A stretch of DNA of 64,000 nucleotides. It comes from Choristoneura fumiferana. Its lineage: Eukaryota; Arthropoda; Insecta; Lepidoptera; Tortricidae. Both the position numbers and the translations under genes were made by a program. Location of the stretch: the NCBI RefSeq assembly GCF_025370935.1, contig NC_133482.1, positions 16,906,181 through 16,970,180 on the forward strand. The letters run 5' to 3'. Position 1 is the first letter of the stretch; each line of letters opens with the position of its first letter. Below are positions 20,646-31,006 of the stretch, in pieces. The notes beneath the pieces are model-generated. The model did no database searches, had not been told where the DNA came from, and saw only the letters and a list, made by a program, of their open reading frames with translations.

Positions 20646-21016
20646 CAATAGTAGATTGTACAACAAGAGCATAAAACGAGCCATTTTACCCAAGACGTTC
20701 ACATAGCCACCCAAACCGGTACGGCGAGGGTAGATAGAGATGTTGAGGGGAAGATGGGTTTAATGCTCGAGTTTTACACTTTTTTTCACTTCGATGGCAA
20801 TGAAATGAAACAGCAACAGTGGAAATAATTGTTATTCACGCATAATTATAAATTTTTAGTTTAATTATTTAAAAAAAATATGTAGAAACTTCTTTGTTTG
20901 TGGCTGTTTAGTCTTAGACGAAGATTTTACTTTATGCACTAGAGCATAAAAAGTGATTTTATGTCCCCTAGACCCAGCATAAACACGATCTTTACGAACA
21001 TGAGAACTGAAAAATA
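20646..21016 (+). repeat. Family B repeat, copy 2
   Basis: It matches 4046-4508 from AATAGTAGATTGTACAACAA to GAACATGAGAACTGAAAAA. It is shorter in the AT-rich middle. Confidence 0.7.
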
Positions 21017-21185
21017 TGTTGATTCAATTTAGGCTGTAACAAGCACTTATTAACGTCAAAAATCTGTCACCTGTTTGGAAAAACCTCCCAACGAGGTAAA
21101 CAGATTTACAATGTTGTACTGCATTTTTTAACACAGCAGATTCGTTTATTATAGTAAGGGATCGCCAATGCGGATCAGAATGACT
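21017..21185 (-). mobile_element. Family L LINE 3' end, truncated
   Basis: On the minus strand it contains TGATCCGCATTGGCGATCCC, AAATCTGTTTACCTCG, CAAACAGGTG and AAGTGCTTGTTACAGCC. These parallel the full plus copies at 33805-34115 and 58795-59066. Confidence 0.6.
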
Positions 21186-21300
21186 GTACGGAGTCGAAAT
21201 GTTCTCGAATGGACATCGCGGATCGGCAAGCGCAGAGTAGGACGTCCACCAACATTATTATTATCCAGAGAAATTACGTCACTAGACGAGGGCCACCGCG
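21186..21300 (+). pseudogene. RTE-like LINE C-terminal scrap
   Basis: One frame reads RNVLEWTSRIGKRRVGRPPT, the LEW..R...R.VGRPPT motif preceding the C-terminal tryptophan region in RTE-type proteins. The following residues diverge. Confidence 0.55.
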
Positions 21301-21498
21301 CCATACCGCCGTCCAATCCCTGCCGGTTTTCATTTTATTAGTACTAAAAACAACATTCCGTTGAAAGAAGAGGTATCCACACATACGTGCAATTGTACTT
21401 ACGTATGTGGATGCCGTATTCGAACATGCCACAGAGCTTATAGGAAGGATAGAAATGTCACTTATGCCGTTATTTTTCGTAATAGTACACCCAGGACT

Positions 21499-21778
21499 TT
21501 TTTTTTATTTGACTGTATGGCAAACGAGCGAGTGGGTCTCCTGATGGTAAGAGATCACCACCGCCCATAAACATCTGCAACAACATGGGTATTGTAGATA
21601 CGTTGGCAATCTAGAGGCCTAAGATGAGATGCCTCAAGTGCCAGTAATTTCTCCGGCTGTCTTACTCTCCACGCCGAAACACAACATTACAGTACAAGCA
21701 CGCTGCTTCACGGCAGGATTAGCGAGAAAGACAGTAGTAGCAATCCGGGCGGACCTTGCACAAGGTCCTACCACCTGC
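21499..21778 (-). mobile_element. SINE-4, diverged copy
   Basis: On the minus strand it starts GCAGGTGGTAGGACCTTGTG and ends before a poly-A run, with TTACCATCAGGAGACCCACT near the 3' end. It carries a small insertion and several substitutions relative to 48628-48905. Confidence 0.8.
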
Positions 21779-22236
21779 AAAACGTACGTTACGTGATATA
21801 TTTTTTAGCCTGTTTTTTTTAGCCCGCTGCTAGGCAAATGCCTCCCCTTCTTTCTCCCACTCGTCCCTAACGAGACGTGATAATTGAGATTGTCAAAAAA
21901 ATACCAATGCTCAAAGCTTTCCAAGTCTCTATCTACACAATTAATTTTATCAAAATTCGCCCAGCTCTTAGCGTGACGAGATACTCGTACAAACAACGTA
22001 CACTTACAACGTTTTGCATTTATAGTATTAGTAGAACAAGACGAGATTTAGGGAGCTGACTGCCAACCTTCAACGATAAAGTTGCACTAATAAGAAAAAG
22101 AAGAATATTAGTAGACGGGCAGAAATCCAGAAGACGGACAACGTAACGTCTTCTACGTGTAGGTACTATCAGCGTAATACTGAGATCCTCGGCCAAGCGT
22201 GGGGATTATGCCCCCCCTCCTTCCCCCATAATTTAC
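21779..22236. other. Non-coding stretch with a possible LINE scrap
   Basis: TAGCCCGCTGCTAGGCAAAT near 21820 resembles LINE 3' ends that read GGGCAAAGGCCTCCCC. Nothing else was recognised. Confidence 0.35.
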
Positions 22237-22292
22237 CTACCGGCAACTGGGGAATGCATGTGGCGAGATGTAATTTATTGTGACGTTCTAAG
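22237..22292 (+). pseudogene. RTE-like LINE scrap
   Basis: GGCAACTGGGGAATGCATGT and GGCGAGATGTAATTTATTGT, then GACGTTCTAAGG, match the ...GGTGGATGCAAGTGGCGAGT...GGCGTTCTAAGG segment of the RTE ends at 18276 and 30343. Confidence 0.5.
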
Positions 22293-22300
22293 GGATGTTG

Positions 22301-22456
22301 AAAGTCAAAATATCTTTATTCAATTTAGGCTATAACAAGCACTTAGATGTTAAAAAAAATCTACCACCGGTTCGGAAAAACCTATGTTGTGAATAATCCG
22401 GCAAGAAACTCAACGACGTATATTTTTTTAAACAGATTTACAATATTTTTAAATGA
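22301..22456 (-). mobile_element. Family L LINE 3' end
   Basis: It begins AGTCAAAATATCTTTATTCA and continues TAGGCTATAACAAGCACTTA, ACCACCGGTTCGGAAAAACC and CAAGAAACTCAACGA, the complement of the 33805-34115 copy. Its 5' side abuts a CR1-like 3' UTR at 22457. Confidence 0.65.
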
Positions 22457-22812
22457 TATATGATAATATTATTATTATTATATTTTCTGCTTATTGTATT
22501 GTTACGTATTATTCACGTTTTGTTTGCATATGCATATATTTGTATATAGTAGTGTATTTTTATGTTAGGATTCTTTTAAAGATCTGTGTATCATATTATT
22601 TAAAGCATTGTATTGCAGCTTCCACTATCTATTTTAATTTTTAAACTCACTTTTTGTCTGTCCCTGACTGAATGCTCCTCTCATCCACTCAAAGGTTGAC
22701 TGGTAGAGAGCCCTTAAAGGATAAGTTCATCTTTGTACATATATCTCATTATTTGTCAATCGTGTTTGTTTACTTATTTTGTACAATAATGAGTTTATAT
22801 ACATACATACAA
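22457..22812 (+). mobile_element. CR1-like LINE 3' UTR, second copy
   Basis: AAAGCATTGTATTGCAGCTT, CTCTCATCCACTCAAAGG, TTGACTGGTAGAGAGCCCTT and the end TTGTACAATAATGAGTTTAT plus (ATAC)n parallel the UTR at 9180-9500. No coding part remains. Confidence 0.7.
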
Positions 22813-22837
22813 CCAACCATTCACAACCTGCAACCTG

Positions 22838-23037
22838 CAACCTGTCACTATTGTACCTACCTTTTTTTTGTCAAACTTTAAACCTAAAATTGCTAAAAGT
22901 GCTCCGAAGCGGTAACGTTTCGTGTGCTCTGCCTACCCCATTTGGAATACCAGGCGTGATATGTGTGCATTGTGTGTGTCTAAGGAGATCTTTGTTCAAC
23001 AGTGAATGTCTTGCGGCTGATGATGATAAATATCAGT
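22838..23037 (+). mobile_element. Family M repeat, followed by an RTE tail scrap
   Basis: CTGTCACTATTGTACC, AGTGCTCCGAAGCGGTAACG and TGTGCTCTGCCTACCCCATT also occur at 54229-54385 (plus) and 52337-52500 (minus). From about 22978 the sequence TCTTTGTTCAACAGTGAATG...GGCTGATGATGAT is an RTE-type tail. The polarity suggests a LINE 3' end. Confidence 0.55.
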
Positions 23038-23171
23038 AGAATTTTATTAGTGAGACATACCTACCAGTCAGTAATCGACAAGGTAGAACATATGAAAAAA
23101 AAAACTTGTGCTTATCAACAGTAGATGTAGAAAAAGCATATCGATTAACGTTTCTATTCCTTTTATTAATT

Positions 23172-24665
23172 ACTAGCTTTGCCCGCGACTTCGTCCGCGT
23201 GGAATAGTAACTTTGGGAAGTATTCGATTTATTTAGGATACCTATTCTGCCAATAATAGCACATAGAAACTTCTACGGTTTACTGAAAAAAAAAAAACTA
23301 TTTTAATACAACGCTATAAAAACAAACTATTTTTTTTTGTTCTTTCATCCATCCATCCATGCTTTGGTAAAACATAAATATTTTGCGGGTAGCCACATTT
23401 TAGCAATACGACGTGTATTCTACCCTGCCAACACAAAAGGACTACTTAATTCTTCATAGTGAACTCTTGACACCTTACGTCCTTTATTGTAAGTTAGGAG
23501 GGTAGGATTATAAATTAAGACGGCATTTTTACTAAGCATAAAAAGTTCAAATACCAAGTTTAATAAAGAACTATCGATTTATCTTCGACAATGACGATCT
23601 TCCATATAAAGTTTCATCCCCTATTTCACCCCCTCACAGGAAGAATTAAAATTCTTCATAGTGAACTCTTGACACCTTACGTCCTTTATTGTAAGTTAGG
23701 AGGGATAGGATTATAAACTAAGACGGCATTTTTACTAAGCATAAAAAGTTCAAATACCAAGTTTAATAAAGAACTATCGATTTATCTTCGACAATGACGA
23801 TCTTCCATATAAAGTTTCATCCCCTATTTCACCCCCTCACAGGAAGAATTTAAAAAAAACGCGCGAACAAATATCTATTTATCTCTTATCACGTGCCCAA
23901 AAGAACCATCGATTTATTTTCGACAATGACGGTCTTCCATATAAACTTTCATCCCCTATTTCACCCCCTCACAGGAAGAATTTTAAAAAACGCGCGAACA
24001 AATATCTATTTATTTCTTATCACGTGTCCAAATGCCAAGTTTCATAAAGAACCATCGATTTATCTTCGACAATGACGATCTTCCATATAAACTTTCATCC
24101 CCTATTTCACCCCCTCACAGGAAGAATTTGAAAAAAACGCGCGAACAAAATATCCATTTACTTACTTTTTATCACGTGCCGAAATGGCAAGTTTAATAAA
24201 GATGCATCGATTTATCTTCTCGACAATGACGATCTTCCATATAAAGTGTCATCCCCTATTTCACCCCCCTACAGGAAGAATTAAAAAAAAACGCGCGAAC
24301 AAATATTTATTTATTCTTATCACGTGTCCAAATGCCAAGTTTCATAAAGAACCATCGATTTATCTTCGACAATGACGATCTTCGATATAAACTTTCATCC
24401 CCTATTTCATCCCCTCACAGGTCGAATTTTCAAAAAAGTTCAAACAAATATCGATTTATTTCTTATTAAGTGCCTAAATGCCAAGTTTCATGGTTTTATC
24501 TTCGACAGCGACGAATTTCCACCTTGTAAACTTTCATCCCCTATTTCAACCCCTTAAAGCCTCTTTTTCGCGATAAAATATAGCCTATGTTCTTTCCCAA
24601 GGTCTATTCTATATCTATACCAAATTTCATTAAAATCGGTTCAGCGGTTTAGACGTGAAAGCGTA

Positions 24666-24706
<41 letters not shown>

Positions 24707-24737
24707 GTTACTTTCGCATTTATAATATTAGTATGGA
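23172..24737 (+). repeat. CTAGCT...ATTAGTA element expanded by internal tandem repeats
   Basis: The ends are CTAGCTTTGCCCGCGACTTC (23174) and CATTTATAATATTAGTATGG (24737). Inside, a unit with ACCATCGATTTATCTTCGAC, GACGATCTTCCATATAAA and CATCCCCTATTTCACCCC starts near 23571, 23771, 23903, 24049, 24201 and 24349, with a decayed unit near 24490. The first two units are about 200 bp and nearly identical; the others are 132-152 bp. An (ACAG)n run lies at about 24667-24705. Repeated short open frames here are periodic artefacts. Confidence 0.8.
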
Positions 24738-24892
24738 AGTATGGATTAAGTCTGTGGTGCATACATACATAAATCGGGGAGCATTCGGTATTGACATGCT
24801 TCTATCACGGCATATGAGAGACGGAAATAGCTTTTTCTAACGCATTGTGATATATTTCATATTTATAAAGTTGTGAGTGGATTAGGTATGTA

Positions 24893-24997
24893 CAGTCGAG
24901 TTCATAAACTTGTGAGCAAACATTTTATCAATAATGTCTGAACACGACTCTATTGTTAACGGCGTAGAAGCTTGTTCAGATATTTTTGATAAAATTT
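24893..24997. repeat. Palindromic MITE fragment
   Basis: ATTTTATCAATAATGTCTGA pairs with TTCAGATATTTTTGATAAAA across about 30 bp that includes GTTAACGGCG. The left flank begins TACAGTCGAG. Confidence 0.5.
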
Positions 24998-25002
24998 TTG
25001 AG

Positions 25003-25205
25003 AGAGAGAGAGAAACATTTATTTACACATATTCGATACACATAAACATACATTAGATAGAAAGAATAAAAATAACATCGAATAGTATAAAGTGGGCCCC
25101 ACTCAGCAGTACGGCAAGCCACAACGCTGTTTTTCAGTGGGACCCATCTAAAAACTAAAACATATAAAGAACATACAACACACTATGACGACACGAATGC
25201 CAGCA
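25003..25205 (-). mobile_element. Family N LINE 3' end with (GA)n
   Basis: A GAGAGAGAGA tract leads into AACATTTATTTACACATATT and CGAATAGTATAAAGTGGGCC, with AGTGGGACCCATCTAAA further on. The same unit is at 63188-63415 (minus) and 49783-50009 (plus). On the minus strand it ends GTAAATAAATGTTTCTCTC, a LINE-like tail. Confidence 0.6.
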
Positions 25206-25299
25206 TTTGTTTTTGCTTAACAAATTAAATAGATTACGAAATGGTTATTTAATATTCTTTCAGAGAATGTGCACAAACTACACAGTCTTGTGCCACCAG

Positions 25300-25480
25300 C
25301 TCATTTCTTTCACAGGTCGGCTAGAAGTAGGTGGGGAGTTTACCTTATGTTGTCAGCATCCCTAAAATTCGTACAATGCGTTTTCATTCGTCCTCTATTA
25401 CCTGGACACCTGAGTAGAATGCCCTGCCTGCGTCGTGTTCCCTGATCGCCATTTTGACCGTTTTCAAATGTTATAGCAAA
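25300..25480 (+). pseudogene. LINE C-terminal fragment
   Basis: One frame reads VGSLPYVVSIPKIRTMRFHS and continues SSITWTPE, a stop, then NALPAS. It resembles the end of insect non-LTR polymerases, where R-x-R...SF..RT...WNALP is typical. The stop codon and frame loss show decay. Confidence 0.55.
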
Positions 25481-25539
25481 GAACTATTATGCATTCTGTC
25501 TATTATTATTTTTATACTTACTTAGTAAGTGATGTAGCT

Positions 25540-25917
25540 TCACTGTGCATCCTCTATCGCATGTACAACGGGGAGTGCTCCGAGGAGTTATTTGGGTTGA
25601 TCCCTGCCGCATCCTTTCGCCACCGACCTACGCGGCAACACTTCCAACCTTACCATTTAGACGGTTGGCAGTCCTCTACTGTGCGTTTTTCCAGAAAATT
25701 TCCTGCCTCGCACAGCAAAACTCTGGAATGAACTATCGCCTGCGGTATTCCCGACCGATATGACCTTCAAGTTTTCAGGAAAAGAGCGTACTCCTACCTT
25801 AAAGGCCGGCAACGCACTTGTGACTCTTCTGGCGTTGCAGGTGTCCATGGGCGACGGTAATCGCTTACCATCAGGCGATCCGCCTGCTCGTTTTCCCCCT
25901 ATACCATAAAAAAAAAA
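25540..25917 (+). pseudogene. LINE C-terminus and poly-A 3' end
   Basis: Frames together give YRMYNGECSEELFGLIPAAS, then HHLD-like YHLDGW.SSTVRFSR and FLPRTAKLWNELSPAVFP, the C-terminal pattern of CR1/jockey-type LINEs. The 3' UTR reads GGCGTTGCAGGTGTCCATGG, CGGTAATCGCTTACCATCAG and a poly-A run at 25910. At least two frameshifts are present. Its 3' end resembles the tail of SINE-4. Confidence 0.75.
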
Positions 25918-26073
25918 AAAAAAGTGCACGAATACCTTGATAACTGGCTTGAGAGTCGTTCATGAAACTAACAGTGTCTAAAGTAGGTAGTTATACTTAC
26001 AAACCTATAGGTACAGGATTATATTAGGAACTATAACGTCTTAAACTTTCGTGATTTTCACTCATAGTCTCGC

Positions 26074-26175
26074 GTTCGCGTTAAAATCTCAATTTGTATG
26101 GAAACACGAACATCGCAAACGTTCCGCTAGAGGCGCTGTTCGTGTTTCCATATAACTTGAGATTTTAACGCGAAC
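26074..26175. mobile_element. 102-bp palindromic MITE core
   Basis: Left arm GTTCGCGTTAAAATCTCAAT pairs with right arm TTGAGATTTTAACGCGAAC, and GGAAACACGAAC pairs with GTTCGTGTTTCC. The centre is TCCGCTAGAGGCGCTG. A near-identical core at 45677-45779 carries additional outer arms. Confidence 0.8.
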
Positions 26176-26369
26176 ATACAAACGAGTAATATTCACCTCG
26201 ACGTTTCGGTAACATTACAGTGGCCGTGGTCACGATTATATTACTCGTGTGTGTTAGCGTGATAAGTCCTGTGCGTGGTATTTTGACTATATTAGGAACT
26301 GCTGTTTTTTTTGTAAGTCTGTATGATTTGTGTGTCGTATGTTGATGGGAAAGAAAAGTCCTCGAGTGG

Positions 26370-26505
26370 CGACTACGAACCGGAAGACGAAGCGATGGCA
26401 GGCCTCCCAACAGGTCGTTCATTGCGGCGTTTTAAGGGGGAGGCCTTTGTTCAGCAGTGGACGTCTTCCGGCTGGTGATGATGATGATGATGACTTAGAC
26501 AGTAA
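26370..26505 (+). pseudogene. RTE-like LINE 3' terminus with (ATG)n
   Basis: GCGATGGCAGGCCTCCCAAC, TTTAAGGGGGAGGCCTTTGT and TCAGCAGTGGACGTCTTCCG lead into GGCTGGTGATGATGATGATG. It encodes the final RTE residues GEAFVQQWTSSG with a deletion upstream. Confidence 0.7.
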
Positions 26506-26519
26506 AATGACTTATTTTT

Positions 26520-26756
26520 AGATAAAAAGTTCACCCATCCATCCATAGCAGCCCTTAATTCGTCCGTCTTCGGACATAGGCCTCCTCTCCATTTCTCTAC
26601 GCCTGGCGATCGACAGCCATATGCATCCATCCTCCACCCGCCTGTCGGCAGATATCATCCTTCCACCTCATTGGCGGTCTCCCTCTACTGCGAGTGTTTT
26701 CACGAGGTCTCCACTCCAGTGTTCGCCTCGCCCAACGATCGTGGTAGATAAAAAGT
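26520..26756 (-). mobile_element. Young 5'-truncated RTE-like insertion with 11-bp target duplication
   Basis: AGATAAAAAGT at 26520-26530 is repeated exactly at 26746-26756. Between them (26531-26745) lies, on the minus strand, the end of an RTE-type protein (VFTRGL-antisense; sense ...RSRGRPP..RWKDDI.RQAGGGWMHMAVD) and a (ATGG)n tail. It differs from the plus copy at 42205-42482 at only a handful of positions over about 210 bp, so insertion was recent. Confidence 0.85.
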
Positions 26757-28760
26757 ATTGGCCACTAATATTTTTACAGAAGGTAGCATACGTTCCAATA
26801 TGACTGACTACCGTCAAACTTATTTGGTGCAACAACTATTTGTGCGTGTTAAATCGACAAAACCTTTTTTGTTACACTGTTTGTGTTTTATTTCTTTGTA
26901 CATAAGTGCAGTATAAAGCAGTATAAATCTCTCGTGGTTAAGTACAGATTACTATGCTCGTGTGGTTTACGGCTCTCCGTTTCGCGACGGGCTTAAGGGG
27001 ATCCCATGCCCCAACGACCTTCGATCTGAATTCCTTAGTTTTATAATGTTTTTTGTAGCTTATTATATTAACAACAACGGCTTTAAGCAATATAGTATCC
27101 CATATTTACTTCAAAATTCATTGTCTTCGAGATATTTGGCATCAAAGTTGAACAATTTTAGGCCAAAAAACTGGTTTTCTGGCCATAACTTTTCTGTTAA
27201 TTAGTTTCAAATGAAAACCCTCGACACGTGCAAATATGTAGATTTCGTATATGTTAGAACTTTCACGTCAATAAAATCATACAAAATTAAGTATTTTTTT
27301 TTTAATATCCGGTAGACAAAAATGGAGATAAAAGATTGAAGAACCGATAGCCGTTTGACTTATAATTCTATCTGTAGTGCAAAAGTAGGAGATACGATTC
27401 AAAACTTGTCAAAAATCGATGAAAACCTCGGGTAGCCCCTTAAATTCACAATTCTGTGCCTTACTTCCCTTAGCGAATAAACTACTATTAAACTTTGGGT
27501 TTATTAGTTTATTTTGCATCTGGTGGCCGTATTGTCCAACGCGCGGGCTCGCTCTAGCATTCACCATCTCTTTCTATCACCATCTATACCGTGAAGATAA
27601 ACTGAAACTCACATCATCATCTCTGCCAATGAGGGCTAAACGATAAGCGAAATATCGCCAGATGGAGTTAGAATCGTGACGTTTTTTTGGATGTATCGGT
27701 CTTGCTTGAAATTTGGTTATTTAAACCGAGTTTAGACTTGTAAAAAAAATCGTGCAAGTTGCATTACATACATTGCGAGGCCGTAAAGCCAACGAGTTTG
27801 TAGAGGTCAATCGATCACCCCAATGTACTCGGCCAATCGCAAGGCAGACCGAAAGTTAATAGTATATTTTTAGAGGTACAAACCGGGGCTTAAACCCACA
27901 ATCCTAAGTATACTAAAGAAGTCATGTCAACCCAATAAGTTTCCAAAATAATTTGACGATAAAAAAAGCTTCTCGAATGTTCCACAGTTGACTTAACGCC
28001 CCCAAAGCTTATCAGCTTCCGAGAATTAAATAACCAGAGCAATCCCAATTTAGGACTTCAATTTTTCCAAGCAAACAGCTTCCGTTTAAGCGTCCAATCG
28101 GATCCTGCTATGTATACCAGAGGTGGCCGACAAACATAATTATTTTCATGTCAATATCAACATTGGAATTGTCCGTTCACAACTCCTATAATGTATTCCC
28201 GCGGCGGGTCACCGCGTAAACAGCGACGTTTTGCCGCAAGACAAGAGCAACAGCGGTTCAAACGGCTAGTTGCCCGGGAAAATCCAATTGACTAACTGGA
28301 TTAGCCAGTTGAGCTTTAGTTAGGTTATCAGAAGATATTAAACACGAATATAAATACAGCGTGTATTTTTGACTCCCTCAAACTTTAAGGGTAGTTAGTA
28401 AAGGCTCTAATAGTCACATTTTATTATGTTTTATAAAATATTTTTGAGCTAAGTATTATTTTCCTTACAAAATTAATTAGCACGCAATGTATCACTACGT
28501 GATACTGCTTTGTTTTTATTCAAAACGTCGCACTTGTTGACGTGACAGCTGTCACAGAACGTTTCTCTCTCGTATCAAATTATTGTACGCATTACATTGC
28601 TGCTCGAAAATATTTCAAAAATTTATTACGCTCTGGTAGTTAATTTTAAATTAACAATTTGTTTCTATATCGATTCACAGCACTTAAATATTCGTCTGTT
28701 ACAGTTTGAGATAGTATCAAAAATACCCGCACGAATATAATTATAATAAATATGTTTTTT
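26757..28760. other. Two kilobases without recognised gene or element
   Basis: TACGGCTCTCCGTTTCGCGA near 26968 and GGGTAGCCCCTTAAATTC near 27431 look like the ends of some repeat with no second copy here. GTGGCCGTATTGTCCAACG at 27521 resembles 19978. The part 27700-28330 has balanced composition but no long frame or splice-bounded exon. Possibly unique intron sequence. Confidence 0.4.
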
Positions 28761-28889
28761 TTTTGTCAACTATAAATGATGAAGATACACTAATTTAAAG
28801 TTTCGCGTGACGTTACGCCGTGCGACACTTTTTAGTACGTGACGTCACAGCTTCTCTCTATGCTTCATCATTCAGTTTGATTGACAAAA
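28761..28889. mobile_element. 129-bp fold-back element
   Basis: TTTTGTCAACTATAAATGAT and GAAG at the left match CTTCATCATTCAGTTTGATT and GACAAAA at the right. The interior contains GCGTGACGTTACGCC. It may be a short MITE. Confidence 0.55.
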
Positions 28890-29129
28890 GTAAAAAAAAA
28901 CGTTTTTTTATTATTAGCGTAATTGGTTTATTATTGGGTTATTAATACATTACACGCTTGAAACCACTTTCAATCATTTGTCAAAATGTCCAATATATTA
29001 TGATAATCAATCTAACTATGGGACTAAGTAGAATTAAATTTATTTACCCAGGAAACTTACCAATTTACTATTACGTGGTACCTTTTGAACAAATAGTCAT
29101 TGTAAGAGGCTTTGGTTGGCGCTTTAGGG

Positions 29130-29280
29130 CAGAGTTGAAGGCAAGAGACCACGTGGGTCGATCACCAACCCGATGGACAGACACCGGCAGACACCACAGA
29201 GATCGGTGGAGAGGGATCGCAAAGGCAGCGACCAGTGATAAGCGACACACACTCTCGACACAATCGATCACTGAGTCATG
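29130..29280 (+). pseudogene. RTE-like LINE C-terminal fragment
   Basis: One frame reads RFRAELKARDHVGRSPTRWT then DTGRHHRDRWRGIAKAATSD. The VGR.PTRWTD box with following W..A...D matches the RTE C-terminal module. No (ATG)n tail follows. Confidence 0.5.
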
Positions 29281-29490
29281 ATTGTCCGACGTAGAAGTGA
29301 GATTGTACTGTATTGTAACGAACTCATTAGCTTATCCCTTGCACCACATCCTAGAAGGTAAACACAGCTTTGTATTAATTCTTATAAACCACAGTTGGGC
29401 GCGATCCAGTTTGTTTACGTCTCCTGATCGGAGCCAGTCCCGGTTTCGTTTCAAGATAACGTATTGATAGTTCGTATGAACTGCGCGGGA

Positions 29491-29689
29491 TTAAAGGTAG
29501 GCGTCCACTTGTCCGCATCGTACGCTTCGGACGTATCGGATTTGTTGCTTTGTAATAGAAATGTGCGATGCTTACGATGCGGACAGGTGGACGCAACTAA
29601 TATGAGTTTCTAATACAAAGAATACTACGATCCGTTGCGTGCGATGCGTCCCGATGCGTACGATACCGAAAAGTGGACGTTTACCTTAA
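29491..29689. mobile_element. MITE flanked by TTAA, AGGTA..CGTCCACTT ends
   Basis: TTAA at 29491-29494 and 29686-29689 bracket inverted ends GGTAGGCGTCCACTT and AAGTGGACGTTTACC. The interior repeats CGATGCGTACGATACCG-like words in both orientations. TTAA flanks suggest a piggyBac-like or other TTAA-specific mobilising transposase. Confidence 0.65.
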
Positions 29690-29741
29690 GTTAGATCCTT
29701 ACAGCGTCAGTTAATCCGTAATCCGTTTAATTAAAAATAAT

Positions 29742-29983
29742 GACGACCGGATGGCCAAGTGGTTAGAGAACCTGACTACGAAGCTTGAGGGCCCGGGTTC
29801 GGTTCCCGGCCGGGGCAGATATTTGTATGAATAATACGAATGTTTGTTCTCGGGTCATGGATGTTTAATATGTATTTAAGTATGTATTTATCTATATAAG
29901 TATGTTTATCCGTTGCCTAGTATCATCGTACAAGCTTAGTTTGGGACTAGGTCAATTGGTGTGAAATGTCATAACATAACCTA
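29742..29983 (+). mobile_element. SINE-3, complete head (Metulj-like)
   Basis: The tRNA-type head GACGACCGGATGGCCAAGTG has A box TGGCCAAGTGG (29752-29762) and B box GGTTCGGTTCC (29796-29806). The body continues GGGGCAGATATTTGTATGAA, GAATGTTTGTTCTCGGGTC and TTTGGGACTAGGTCAATTGG. Copies: 50579-50841 and 63844-64000. From memory it resembles Metulj SINEs of butterflies; that name is not verified. Confidence 0.85.
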
Positions 29984-29987
29984 ACTA

Positions 29988-30172
29988 ACCGACTTAGAAC
30001 AGTTGAAGAACTCCCAACATAGTCATTTCAAAGTTCAACATCCCAAAAATGGCTGAACCGATTTTTATCAAACATAGCTAACAACGCAAAGAAACTCGCT
30101 TTTGCGTAAAATAAACCGCATTGAAATCGTGCCTTCCGTTTGAGAGGTACGATGCCACGGACAGACATCAGG
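29988..30172 (-). repeat. Family E repeat, truncated minus copy
   Basis: TCAAAGTTCAACATCCCAAA, CCGATTTTTATCAAACATAG and CGCATTGAAATCGTGCC parallel 43578-43802. The CCCCCGACGC end is missing, and SINE-1 follows at 30176. Confidence 0.55.
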
Positions 30173-30175
30173 TTT

Positions 30176-30590
30176 GACCATGGCCTCTCAAGCTGAGGAT
30201 CGTAAGTTCAAATCCGGACACACCTTTTAGTTTTTTGAGATTAATTTGTGAAATTAAGTACATACATTAGACATTTACCACGAGCTTTAAGGTGAAGGAA
30301 AACATTGTAAGGAAACCGGCACAAACCTGCAAAGTAATTCAGTCATCATCATCATCATCATCAGCCGGAAGACGTCTACTGCTGAACAAAGGCGTCCCCC
30401 TTAGAACGCTACAATAAACGACAACTCGCCACTTGCATCCACCGGTTTCCCGCAACTCTCACGATGTCGTCAGTCCAACTGATGGAAGGCCTGTCAACGC
30501 TTCGTCAGTACGCTTCTCTTATTCTGAGAGGAGACACTTTCCATCACTAAAACGTACTTATATAGGCTGGGATGGTTGGCATGATATAAA
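30176..30590 (+). mobile_element. SINE-1 copy broken by an RTE fragment
   Basis: The partial head GGCCTCTCAAGCTGAGGATC with B-box-like AGTTCAAATCC and body CGAGCTTTAAGGTGAAGGAA runs to 30342. The SINE tail (TTCTGAGAGG, ACTTATATAGGCTGGGATGG) resumes at about 30513. The middle 170 bp is a minus-strand RTE 3' end. About 90 bp of SINE body is missing at the junction, so the event was not a simple insertion. Confidence 0.7.
30343..30512 (-). pseudogene. RTE-like LINE 3' end nested in SINE-1
   Basis: (CAT)n at 30344-30362 is the complement of the RTE (ATG)n tail. CAGCCGGAAGACGTCTACTG, GCATCCACCGGTTTCCCGCA and ACGATGTCGTCAGTCC encode, on the minus strand, the TDDIVR.AGNRWMQVASCRS module with a stop in place of one codon. 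Confidence 0.75.
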
Positions 30591-31006
30591 AGCTTATAAA
30601 AATAACTGAATATTTTTTTTACATTTTGTCTTGGTTTATTTCTCGTTCAGCAATTCCTGTTCTCTGTTTCCGCTTCAAGAATTTCCTCTCACACACACAA
30701 ATGTCCTTTGTTATTCGAAACACTACGTGTGTGTGTGAGGTTAAGTGCAAGTTGGTGCACTGGCCAACGGTTTGTATATTTATCTTATACACGTGGTCGA
30801 CGACGAATACACACGGCGTGGAAGAATTTTGATCGAACTCTTACAAGTGCAAAGTGTCATAATGTGAGGAATAGAAGCTCCGCGAAGTGGAACTTTGTTG
30901 ATCTTGTTTGATAGTTATTAGTTGTTTGTGAATAAGAGAATATGTTGATACGTAAAAGATTTTTTTCTTTGTAATTATTTATTGTCGTTGTTAAATTAAA
31001 TTTAAT
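30591..31006. other. Non-coding stretch, nothing certain
   Basis: CACACACACAAA and GTGTGTGTGTGAG at about 30692 and 30727 form a small inverted pair. A 68-codon frame (30626-30832) shows no family signature. Confidence 0.35.

Noticed and set aside
23571..24500. CRISPR-like array of spaced repeats
   Set aside because: Units are 130-200 bp and continuous, without unique spacers, in an insect genome.
23893..24557. Series of similar 60-codon frames suggesting a repeat protein
   Set aside because: They arise from the tandem DNA unit in a non-coding element, with stops at every unit boundary.
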